This document shows, one piece after another, positions 55,889-64,000 of a stretch of DNA of 64,000 nt (position 1 is its first letter; each line of letters starts with the position of its first letter). The notes under the pieces were generated by a model. That model ran no database searches and was not told the DNA's origin. It saw nothing but the letters and a program-made list of their open reading frames with translations. The stretch comes from Mytilus galloprovincialis (Eukaryota > Mollusca > Bivalvia > Mytilida > Mytilidae): assembly GCF_965363235.1 (NCBI RefSeq), contig NC_134851.1, positions 55,742,833-55,806,832 of the forward strand, written 5' to 3'. Both the position numbers and the translations under genes were made by a program.

Positions 55889-56340
55889 CTATCACCAAAT
55901 TTGGTGACTATGTGGAACGCATCTATCCCATCGAACTAAAGATAAAGGATACTACAGATACAGCCGAGTTGGCCTCATATCTTGACTTAAATCTAGAAAT
56001 TGACAATGAGGGTCGGTTGAAAACAAAAACTTTACGACAAAAAAGATGATTTCAGCATTCCCATTGTGAACTTTTCCATTACTAAGTAGCAACATTCCAG
56101 CAGCATCTGCATACGGGGTATATATCTCCAAATTGACACAATATTCCTGTGCTTGCATTTTCTATCATGATTTTCTTGAAAGAGGGTTGCTGCTCACAAG
56201 GAAGCTATTAAACCAAGAGTTCTAAATGGTGAAGTTGAAATCATCCCTTTGTAAGTTTTACAGACGCCATCATGAGTTGGTTGACCGTTATGGAATAACC
56301 ATTTCACATACGATATCGGATATGTTCCTTACGTCGTAAC
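55889..56340 (+). pseudogene. Penelope-like reverse transcriptase fragment
   Basis: Plus-strand frame 'KFGDYVERIYPIELKIKDTT' continues as 'ASYLDLNLEIDNEGRLKTK', then breaks by frameshift. Further on, 'ggtatatatctccaaattga' and 'agacgccatcatgagttggt' match the 2693-3150 copy. The 5' end is cut just after motif C, so only the thumb/C-terminal part remains. Confidence 0.8.
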
Positions 56341-56660
56341 TACACTCCCCTTCCCTTTCATGAATGTGACCTCCCGAATTGGACTATTTAACGGATTTGT
56401 TATCACATAAGCAACACGATGGGTGCCACATGTGGAGCAGGATCTGCTTACCCTTCCGGAGCACCTCAGATCACCCATAGCTTTTGGTGGAGTTTGTGTT
56501 GCTTATTCTTTAGTGTTCTATGTTGTGTCATGTTTACTATTGTTTGTCTCTTTGTCTTTTTCACTTTTAGTCATGGCGTTGTCAGTTTTTTTTACAATTT
56601 ATGAGTTTGACTGTCCCTTTGGTATCTTTTGTCCCTCTTCTAAGTTTAGTAGAACGAGAA
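56341..56660 (+). mobile_element. 3' tail of the Penelope-like element
   Basis: Directly follows the RT fragment. Blocks 'cgatgggtgccacatgtgga', 'acccttccggagcacctcag', 'tgtgttgcttattctttagt' and 'cctttggtatcttttgtccc' match 2377-2600 in reverse. The 61- and 88-residue open frames across it are not genes. Confidence 0.8.
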
Positions 56661-56696
56661 TTAAGGGTCAAAATTCTAGTTGGCCTTAAAATTACA

Positions 56697-56820
56697 ATGA
56701 TCATATCATAGGGAACATGTGTACCAAGTCTAAAGTTGATTGAACTTCAACTTCATCAAAAACTACCTTGACCAAACAATTTAATCTGAAACTGGACAGA
56801 TGAACAAACAAAAAACATGC
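56697..56820 (+). repeat. Interspersed repeat, family 8 (copy b, partial)
   Basis: 'gggaacatgtgtaccaagtc' and 'cttcaacttcatcaaaaact' match 41430-41490. An 'aacaagaatgtgt' block just before the Penelope-like fragment (55852) may be the other end of this copy, which the retroelement would then have interrupted. Confidence 0.6.
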
Positions 56821-57296
56821 CACTAAATGAGACATAAGAAATATTTGGAGTTTTCAATGGACAGACATATTGATGAAATTTGAAGGATGTAAGAAGCTCA
56901 GTGTCTTTTCACTTACAAGTCTTTAAAGATACCAGAAGATAAATCAGATGTTTCAGAAGACTTCAGAATTAATAGACCGACATTGCAGAGACTAGATTCA
57001 TACTTGCCATGATACAAGAAAGAACAGAATGTAGTATATCAATCAAGTATTTCTATGACTTTGTGTCACTTTGTTTTTACAATACAAAAAGTTATCAATT
57101 CAAAAGACAAAAAAAAAAAAAAACATTCTATTATATATAAAACAGTTTAATTTTCTATAGTACTTAACAAGTGACTGATTTTCAACAAATAAATGCATAC
57201 TTAACAACCTTTTTCCCTTTTCATTGCTGAACTATCATATCTTAGTTCATTTGTTTGTAAGTGAATCATGACTATACTAAATAAAAAAACATGATC
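56821..57296. other. Spacer, nothing recognised
   Basis: AT-rich with a poly(A) run at about 57110-57123; no gene seen. Confidence 0.35.
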
Positions 57297-57905
57297 CAAC
57301 AAGAGCTGTCAAAATGACAGTAAACCGGATTCTTTAACATTTATTTGTGTTCTGGCATTTATCAATATTACAAGGACCAAAACTACTAATAGGTAAAATT
57401 TATGATTATCAATATCAAACTTGACTTCCATGTTGTCAACAATAACAACATATAAACTAGATAGAAAATGACCCTCTAGCAGGACAAACTGTGTGCCCTT
57501 AATGCATAAAGTAAGAAAAAATTACTGAGTCCACCTACCTAGGATTTGAAAATATCTAAAATAAAATTTTAAAAGGTTTGGTTGAACGGTTCATGAGTAA
57601 ATGCACGGACACAACATTTTTTAAACTTTCAAGAACCGTAACTCCTCAACGGTAAAAGTCAAAATCGTCATTATTCAACTTGACCTCCATTTTGTTGGCA
57701 GTAACAACATATTAAAATTTTAAAAGGTTTGGTTGACTGGTTCATGAGTAAATGCACGGACACGACATTTTTTAAACTTTCAAGAACGGGTACTCCTGAA
57801 CGGTAAAAGTCAAAATCGTCATTATTAAACTTGACCTCCGTTATGCTTGGTTGAACGCTTCATGAGTAAATGCACGGACAACATTTTGACACAAAAATCC
57901 GGTTA
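57297..57905 (+). repeat. Family 11 repeat with internal tandem units of about 170 bp
   Basis: Begins 'caacaagagctgtcaaaatg' then 'acagtaaaccggattc'. The block 'catgagtaaatgcacggaca' occurs three times (about 57591, 57743 and 57860). Two of these are followed by 'ttttttaaactttcaagaac' and 'ggtaaaagtcaaaatcgtca'. Confidence 0.7.
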
Positions 57906-58338
57906 AAATTACATAAGGTGTGGGATTCAACAGCTAGTTTTTCGAATAATTAAAAAATCTGTGAACAGATATTACTATTTTAGTGATAATTCATGTCCAC
58001 ATTCTAGTGCTGACTATATTAAAGATAAGAAACTTCAGATAATGCCCTTTATCAATTATATTCACAGTACATTAAAAAAAAGTCCTTTGTCCTCAAAGCC
58101 AAAATAAAAAGAAGTATTTGTGCTATGAGTTTCCAAATAAACTGGAATGGAATTTCCTAATTTAGTGTACAAAGTCTAATGATAAGAAATGATCACTGGT
58201 TTCAAAAAAATTGTCTTCTTTACATTAATGAACCCATCATAAAATGACTGATCAAATGTAGTCACATGACTGATCAAATGATGTCACATGACTGATCAAA
58301 TGAAGTCACATGACTTATAAAATGTAGTCACTGGTCTA

Positions 58339-58406
58339 CTAGTCTGAGGATGGTTCTTCTTTGATCTTTTTCTTTTTCTTCTTTTTCTTTGCACTACTAC
58401 TGGCAT
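58339..58406 (-). CDS. Last exon of a lysine-rich protein
   Basis: On the minus strand, an acceptor 'gttgaatttcag'-like tract ('caactttcag') is followed by 22 codons: 'ASSSAKKKKKKKKIKEEPSS' plus D and the stop TAG at 58341-58339. The exon opens in phase 1 and completes an Asp codon with the preceding exon at 60170-60277. Lys-rich tails with Ser/Glu are common in nucleolar proteins such as NOP56, NOP58 or dyskerin, but I cannot tell which protein this is. Confidence 0.65.
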
Positions 58407-58750
58407 CTGAAAGTTGAATAAATGGGATTATAAGATGTCAATTTCTGTGCAATTATGAAGAGAATCCTCATGTATTATTACTGTAAATATCATTATTTTT
58501 AAAATGTTCTTGGAAGACTTATCAATTAATTTAATAATTAAATAATGGTGTAAATACTAATGGTTTCATTAAAAACAGACAGAAAGTACAGTCTATAGTG
58601 AATTTTTTTTTATGGGGTTATCAGTGATATACAGTATCATCAAAACCAAAGTATATTTTTTTAGTTGTAAATTGGTTGACATCTCCCGGTGGTATTAATG
58701 AGAATCAGCATGTATGAAAAATGTATATGCTATTTCCAAAAGAAAATAAA

Positions 58751-59862
58751 ACAAGAGTGCACACGCTGAAATGTCTCGCCTTCTATACTAATCATTGATA
58801 TTATGTTGATAGTCCTAAGTATAAAGTTAAGCTTTAAAACAACTGTCACATAAACTTAACATTAACCAAGATAACTAAACAAAGACCAATGAACCTTGAA
58901 AATGAGGTCAAGGTCAGATGAACCATGCCAGGCAGACATGTACAGCTAACAATGCTTCTATACAACATATATAGTTGACCTATTACTTATAGTTTAAGAA
59001 AAATAGACCAAAACACAAAAACTTAACACAGTGCAATGAACCGTGAAAATGAGGTCACGGTCAAATAAAACCTGCGCGACTGACATAAAGATCATAAAAT
59101 ATTTCCATACACCAAATATAGTTGACCTATAGCATATAGTATTAGATAAAAAGACCAAAACTCAAAAACTTAACATTGACCACTGAACCATGAAAATGAG
59201 GTCAAGGTCACATGACATCTGCCAGCTAGACATGTACACCTTACAATCATTCCATACAACAAATATAGTAGACCTATTGCATATAGTATGAGAAAAACAG
59301 ACCAAAACACAAAAATTTAACTATAACCACTGAACCATGAAAATGAGGTCAAGGTCAGATGACACCTGCCAGTTGGACATGTACACCTTACAGTCCTTCC
59401 ATACACCGAATATACTACCCCTATTGCTTATAGTATCTGAGATATGGACTTGACCACCAAAACTTAACCTTGTTCACTGATCCATGAAATAAGGTCGAGG
59501 TCAAGTGAAAACTGTCTGACAGACATGAGGACCTTGCAAGGTACGCACATATCAAATATAGTTATCCTATTACTTATAATAAGAGAGAATTTAACATTAC
59601 AAAAAATTTGAACTTTCTTTTCAAGTGGTCACTGAACCATGAAAATGAGGTCAAGGACATTTGATATGTGACTGACAGAAACTTCGTGACATGAGGCATC
59701 TATATACAAAGTATGAAGCATCCAGGTCTTCCACCTTCTAAAATATAAAGCTTTTAGGAAGTTAGCTAACACCGCCGCCGCCGCCGTAGCCGCCGCCGGA
59801 TCACTATCCCTATGTCGAGCTTTCTGCAACAAAAGTTGCAGGCTCGACAAAAATGGCGGGAT
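58751..59862 (+). repeat. Family 10 repeat with internal tandem units (copy b, fullest)
   Basis: Begins 'aacaagagtgcacacgctga' then 'aatgtctcgcc'. Six or so 'ccatgaaaatgaggtcaagg' units follow at about 145-bp spacing, and then the end module 'catgaggcatctatatacaa', a (CCG)n run at 59771-59797, and 'gcaggctcgacaaaaatggc'. It lies within the intron between the two lysine-rich exons. Confidence 0.8.
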
Positions 59863-60169
59863 TGTAAGGCACTTCTATTATTTCTGTATAGGTGGTTGCA
59901 GGTCAAGAAGTTCAAGATGTATGGTTAGATATGTAAAGTAGTATGTAATTGAAAAGATATTGCATGGGTGATGACCATCTGATAAAAGGGCCTTCCAAAT
60001 CCTCTATATTGCTTTTTTTCTGGGAGAGCTAAGTCAGATGATGATCTAGACAAAATAATAATCTTACTCTGACACATTGGAAAGAGACATAAAAATCCTC
60101 TACACCAAAGTCCACACCTTATAAAATAAAGTACTGCTTATTTTTTTCAATAGCTTTCAATGTAATTAC

Positions 60170-60277
60170 CTAATTCCTGTGATGTATTAGCTGTAGTATC
60201 CATGGTATCATCTAAATCTCCATTTTCTTGCTTTTTCTTCTTCTTCTTCTTCTTTTTCTCTGATGATACATCACCAT
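60170..60277 (-). CDS. Penultimate exon of the same lysine-rich protein
   Basis: A 108-nt exon between acceptor 'atcttcacag' and donor 'g|gtaatt'. It encodes 'GDVSSEKKKKKKKKKQENGD' and 'LDDTMDTTANTSQEL', in phase with the last exon: its final G plus AT makes Asp. It alternates basic runs and acidic/Ser-Thr linkers, as nucleolar protein tails do. Upstream exons should lie at higher coordinates, perhaps beyond the window; I could not identify them. A 71-residue frame covering this place (60212-60427) reads a different frame and is a shadow. Confidence 0.65.
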
Positions 60278-60348
60278 CTGTGAAGATATAAAAACATTCA
60301 CATTACAATCAAATCTATGTTCTTTTAAAAATAAAATTTTTAGTGATA

Positions 60349-60545
60349 AAATTGAGAATGGAAATGGGGAATGTGTCAAAGAGACAACAACCCGACCAAA
60401 TAAAAAACAACAGCAGAAGGTCACCAACAGGTCTTCAATGTAGCGAGAAATTCCCGCACCCGGAGGCGTCCTTCAACTGGCCCCTAAACAAATATATACT
60501 AGTTCAGTGATAATGAACGCCATACTAATTTCCAAATTGTACACA
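60349..60545 (+). repeat. SINE-like repeat, family 6 (copy b)
   Basis: 'aaaattgagaatggaaatgg', 'gtgtcaaagagacaacaacc', 'gcgagaaattcccgcacccg' and 'gttcagtgataatgaacgcc' match 12097-12290 in order. Confidence 0.8.
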
Positions 60546-61445
60546 ATGTATGATATCCTATAAACTAGAATGAAAAAGCACATTCAATAAATTAGTTGAT
60601 TCTACAATAATGTACAACAAATTGCTTGACATATTCAGGTATTACAAAAGGAAAGTTTTCATTTCCAAGAGCTACAGTTCTGTCAAAAATTGGTCACTTA
60701 TATCAAATTTATCACAAACTCATCAAATTCACATCAATATCAACATGCATAACAGGATAACACGACTTGGGTAATACTATTGTCCTAAGCCACATAGTGT
60801 GAAATAAAAATGTATCACTCAAAGGAAAGTTAAGCTGCAAGCAATCTCCAAATACAGTACTCTCATAGTCTCCAAGTCAATGGGACCAGAGAAATAATTT
60901 GAGGTACCTGTAGTTCAACTCACAAACACAAACCAGAAGTTTGACAAAGAGAAACAACTCTTGCTCAGCTTGGTTTGGCTAAAAATATATTCATATATAT
61001 GGTAGGGATCGATTTTCTTGTGTGAAATTGATGCATCTGCATGTTATTGCCTGTTATTCTTTCAATAAAATTATTGCGGTTTTTTTTAACCGTTTCACCG
61101 ATTGCTGCCCAGACTGAAGCTGCCCTGAGACGATGGCTTCCCTGGCTACTATTACTTAAGTGGGAGATCTTCATAATAAATGTCAATAAAAACTTGTTTG
61201 TAGTTATTTGATACACATGTCGGTTTCTTTATATTTTTATCATTTTTCTCTGATCGAACTGCTATCCTGGGGATGCTAATTTTGTATCAAGCAGAGTGTT
61301 CACTTTCTTCTCCTTGCCCTGATCTAGATACCAAAATCGATAAAATAACTGTCTATCTATGATATTATCTGATAGACTGAGACGTCGATTTTGTTAGTAT
61401 AGAACAATAAACTAATGTATATATTATTAACTATGTTCTAAATCA
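60546..61445. other. Sequence upstream of the lysine-rich exons, nothing firm
   Basis: An 83-codon minus-strand frame (61216-60965) with 'GSHRLRAASVWAAIGETVKK' has no motif I know, and its flanks lack clear splice sites. I do not call it. Confidence 0.35.
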
Positions 61446-61618
61446 TATGACCATAGGCGGACCAAAAAGGGGGCTGGTGCCCGCCCCCCTTTTTGTTGAA
61501 AACATTTTGGTTGATAATATGGGGAATTGCTGAGGCATGACTGGAGCACTCCCCTTAGGTCAGTCAGTTCCCCTTCAAGTTTTATGAAAAGTTCTGGCTG
61601 AATCCATCACTGAGGACC
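61446..61618. mobile_element. Possible decayed 'ggcggatccag'-type fold-back element
   Basis: 'ataggcggaccaaaaagggg' on the left and 'ggctgaatccatcactgagg' on the right resemble diverged ends of the element at 42556-42703. The inner 'gcccgccccccttttt' matches the typical G/C-rich blocks. Confidence 0.4.
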
Positions 61619-61619
61619 C

Positions 61620-63020
61620 ATCATGACATTATTGACCTCTTGTATTTAACGAATAGTATAGAATACAATATTTATATATTTATATGGCAAATACATTTTT
61701 TTCAAAATTACAACAGGGCCCATAACAAACCATTGTATTTCCTAATTAAAGGGACAATAAAGGCATCAAGTATAAACAAGAAATAACAAAAAGACAAACA
61801 CGTAAACATTATAGAATAGAATAGTTATACATTTTATATACATGTATAAAATAAAATTTCTCCCAAATTGCAGAACCCATAAAGACCTGTATCTTGAATT
61901 ATATGGAGACCATTACTGGTATTTATAAATGGAAATCTGGTACCATCGAGTATAACATGATTTTTGTATATCTACATTAGTCCATCCCTGACCTGAGTGA
62001 CTTGGGCGGGGGGGCATGGGTGGTTGCTGACTTATTTTACTTTTTTTCTATTTTTCATTTTTTTTACAGTGTCAGTGACAACAACAATAACAAAATAAAA
62101 ATAAGTCATTGAAGCCAGCGCTGGACTAATATTATGTATTATTTAAACATATCTCAGTTTCAGGGCCCATATAAGTAATAACAACTTCGTATGCTCTGTC
62201 GGAATCCGTCTAAAACCACGTGTTTTTTTTTTGTACTTTTCACCATTGTCCATTTTGTTAAAACATGTATTTTAATTGAGTGGGTTTGATGGGTTTCACC
62301 AGGACAAACGTAGAGTTTCCATTCAATTATCGTCGATTAAAAAACAAATATATATATATAACTGACAACAAAAAATAGTTTGTTTGCAAGATTGATTGAT
62401 TGTTGTTTGCTAAACATTCAGTGGCAAATATTTCATAAACAAAATGATAACTGATTATATTACATTTAGAAATAGACATGCACTCTGTGTTTTTGATAGA
62501 TGAGTTTAGCCTTTTTTCAACTGATTTTTATAGCTCGTTGTACTGTTACACCGCTGTCCCAGGTTAAAAGAGTTGTGATCCTTCTGACATGTTCAACACC
62601 ATCCATACAGAATGGATGTGGCCTGTTCATTTTTCGTTCAACTTTCAACGGCGTTTTCATACTGCTTATATTTCTTTTCGAGCACGGCGTAGGTAATTTT
62701 AAAAAAATAACCCCGCTATACTGAAAAAATAAGGTCTCGTTACAAGTGACGAATCCAATTATACTACTGCAGTCAGTTTATTTCTGATTTTTTTTAATTT
62801 ATCTTTATGCTTGTACATAAAATTCCCAGACCAGTGTGAATGAAGCTCCTTAAATTCGTTAACACAACATAACAACATTTTTGTTATTTTATTTTTTTGT
62901 AAATTTGTGTTACTGTATTTTTTGATTGAGCCATTCCAATTGATATTTTACAGTGTGTCTTTCTATATTGTGATGTTAAACTACTGTGCTTCAGAAAAGG
63001 GAGAAGGTTTGGTACCATTA
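61620..63020. other. Intergenic sequence, nothing recognised
   Basis: AT-rich sequence with short chance frames, including 62500-62724. No motif or repeat I can name. Confidence 0.4.
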
Positions 63021-63021
63021 A

Positions 63022-63175
63022 ATAGTTATCAAAGGTAACAGGATTATAATTTAGTACGCCAGACGCGCGTTTCGTCTACATAAGACTCATCAGTGACGCT
63101 CATATCAAAATATTTATAATGCAAACAAGTACAAAGTTGGAGAGGTGATACCCTCGGGAACGAAACGTCCACCAG
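63022..63175 (+). repeat. Interspersed repeat, family 1 (copy f, first of a tandem pair)
   Basis: 'aaatagttatcaaaggtaac', 'tacgccagacgcgcgtttcg' and 'aagactcatcagtgacgctc' are present, followed by 'aagtacaaagttggagaggt'. A nearly identical unit starts about 180 bp later. Confidence 0.85.
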
Positions 63176-63201
63176 CAGTGGCATCGACCCAGTGGTGTAA
63201 A

Positions 63202-63540
63202 TTGTTATCAAAGGTACCAGGATTATAATTTAGTACGCCAGACGCGCGTTTCGTCTACATAAGACTCATCAGTGACGCTCATATCAAAATATTTATAAAG
63301 CCAAACAAGTACAAAGTTGAAGAGCATTGAGGATCTAAAATTCCAAAAAGTTGTGCCAAATACGGCTAAGGTAATCTATGCCTGGGATAAGAAAATCCTT
63401 AGTTTTTCGAAAAATTCAAACTTTTGTAAACAGGAAATTTATAAAAATGACCACATTATTGATATTCATGTCAACACCGAAGTTTTGACTACTGGGCTGG
63501 TGATACCTTCGTTAAAACGTTTAATCCCGCTGCAATTGTT
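63202..63540 (+). repeat. Interspersed repeat, family 1 (copy g, longest)
   Basis: Repeats the preceding unit ('aattgttatcaaaggtacca', then 'tacgccagacgcgcgtttcg'). It runs on through 'aaagttgaagagcattgagg', 'tgccaaatacggctaaggta' and 'gatattcatgtcaacaccga' to 'ttgcacctctt'. The 78-residue frame in it is repeat sequence. Confidence 0.85.
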
Positions 63541-63555
63541 TGCACCTCTTTAATC

Positions 63556-63830
63556 AGGAATCTGATGTTCAGTGGTTGTCATCTGTTTATGTGGTTCATA
63601 AGTGTTTCTCGTTTCTCGTTTATTTTTATGTAGATTGGACCGTTGGTTTTCTCGTTTGAATAGTTTTACACTATTAATTTGGGGGCCCTTAATAGCTTGC
63701 CGTTCGGTGTGAGCAGTGGCTCCGTCTGGAAGACCGTACATTGACCTATAATGGTTTCCTTTTTTGTTAACTTAGACATTGTGACTTGGAGTTGTCTCAT
63801 TGGCACTCATACCGCATCTTCCTATATCCA
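63556..63830 (+). repeat. Interspersed repeat, family 3 (copy d)
   Basis: 'tcagtggttgtcatctgttt', 'ataagtgtttctcgtttctc', 'gttttctcgtttgaatagtt' and 'agttgtctcattggcactca' then 'taccgcatcttcctatatcc'. Confidence 0.8.
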
Positions 63831-64000
63831 TTCACGGACCACATGTGATTGATTGGTTGATTTATTGATTGTTTCGTGTTTAAAGTCAAGTTGAAACTAT
63901 TTCACGCGACTTCAGGATAAAAAGATTAATAACAAATACAAAGGGTATACCAAATAAGGTTGCCACTAGAAAATGAAGGAATTAGGATAACTACAGACGA

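Noticed and set aside
56419..56689. Small hydrophobic membrane proteins over the Penelope-like tail (also at 2377-2610)
   Set aside because: Frames run over the non-coding tail and occur in both copies only because the tail is repeated.
60965..61216. An 83-residue minus-strand gene or exon
   Set aside because: No splice sites, known motif or neighbour supports it; left as undetermined sequence.

Overview
The window looks like nuclear DNA of a marine bivalve, most probably a mussel (Mytilus or a close relative). It is AT-rich and gene-poor, has introns with GT-AG borders, and is packed with interspersed repeats of types I know from mussel genomes. I recognise these by eye; no database search was done.

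The main content is two paralogous four-exon genes on the minus strand. Gene A spans 13321-26228 (1334 aa) and gene B spans 32567-40110 (1145 aa). I assembled both from exons. Splice sites, phases and total lengths all close exactly (4005 and 3438 nt). Exon 2 is 218 nt and exon 3 is 145 nt in both genes. Each protein reads as an N-terminal DZIP3-type HEPN domain with an intact Rx4H motif, then a STAND-type P-loop NTPase, then about 19 (A) or 14 (B) ankyrin repeats. This is the layout of an NLR-like receptor: effector, switch, sensor. A truncated, frameshifted copy of gene B's last ankyrin repeats and 3' flank lies at 6306-7094, so the cluster shows gene birth and decay.

Layout. 1-6300: Penelope-like retroelement remains (2377-about 4020), their tails, and mussel repeats. 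6306-7094: ankyrin pseudogene. 7776-7939: a lone exon encoding half a CUB domain. 7944-13220: repeats. 13321-26228: gene A, with many repeats in its introns. 26236-32566: intergenic, with fold-back elements. 32567-40110: gene B. 40265-43335: a LINE 3' fragment and nested fold-back elements. 44755-51345: a nearly full-length, damaged LINE with a coiled-coil/esterase ORF1 and an endonuclease/reverse transcriptase ORF2. 51544-57900: long non-coding repeats and a second Penelope-like fragment. 58339-60277: the last two exons of a lysine-rich, probably nucleolar protein on the minus strand. 60349-64000: repeats.

The likely biological system is the HEPN-STAND-ankyrin pair. I infer that the ankyrin array senses a ligand, the NTPase switches, and the HEPN domain acts as an RNase or adaptor. 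Function is not shown by the sequence. No CRISPR array, rRNA or genuine tRNA gene was seen.
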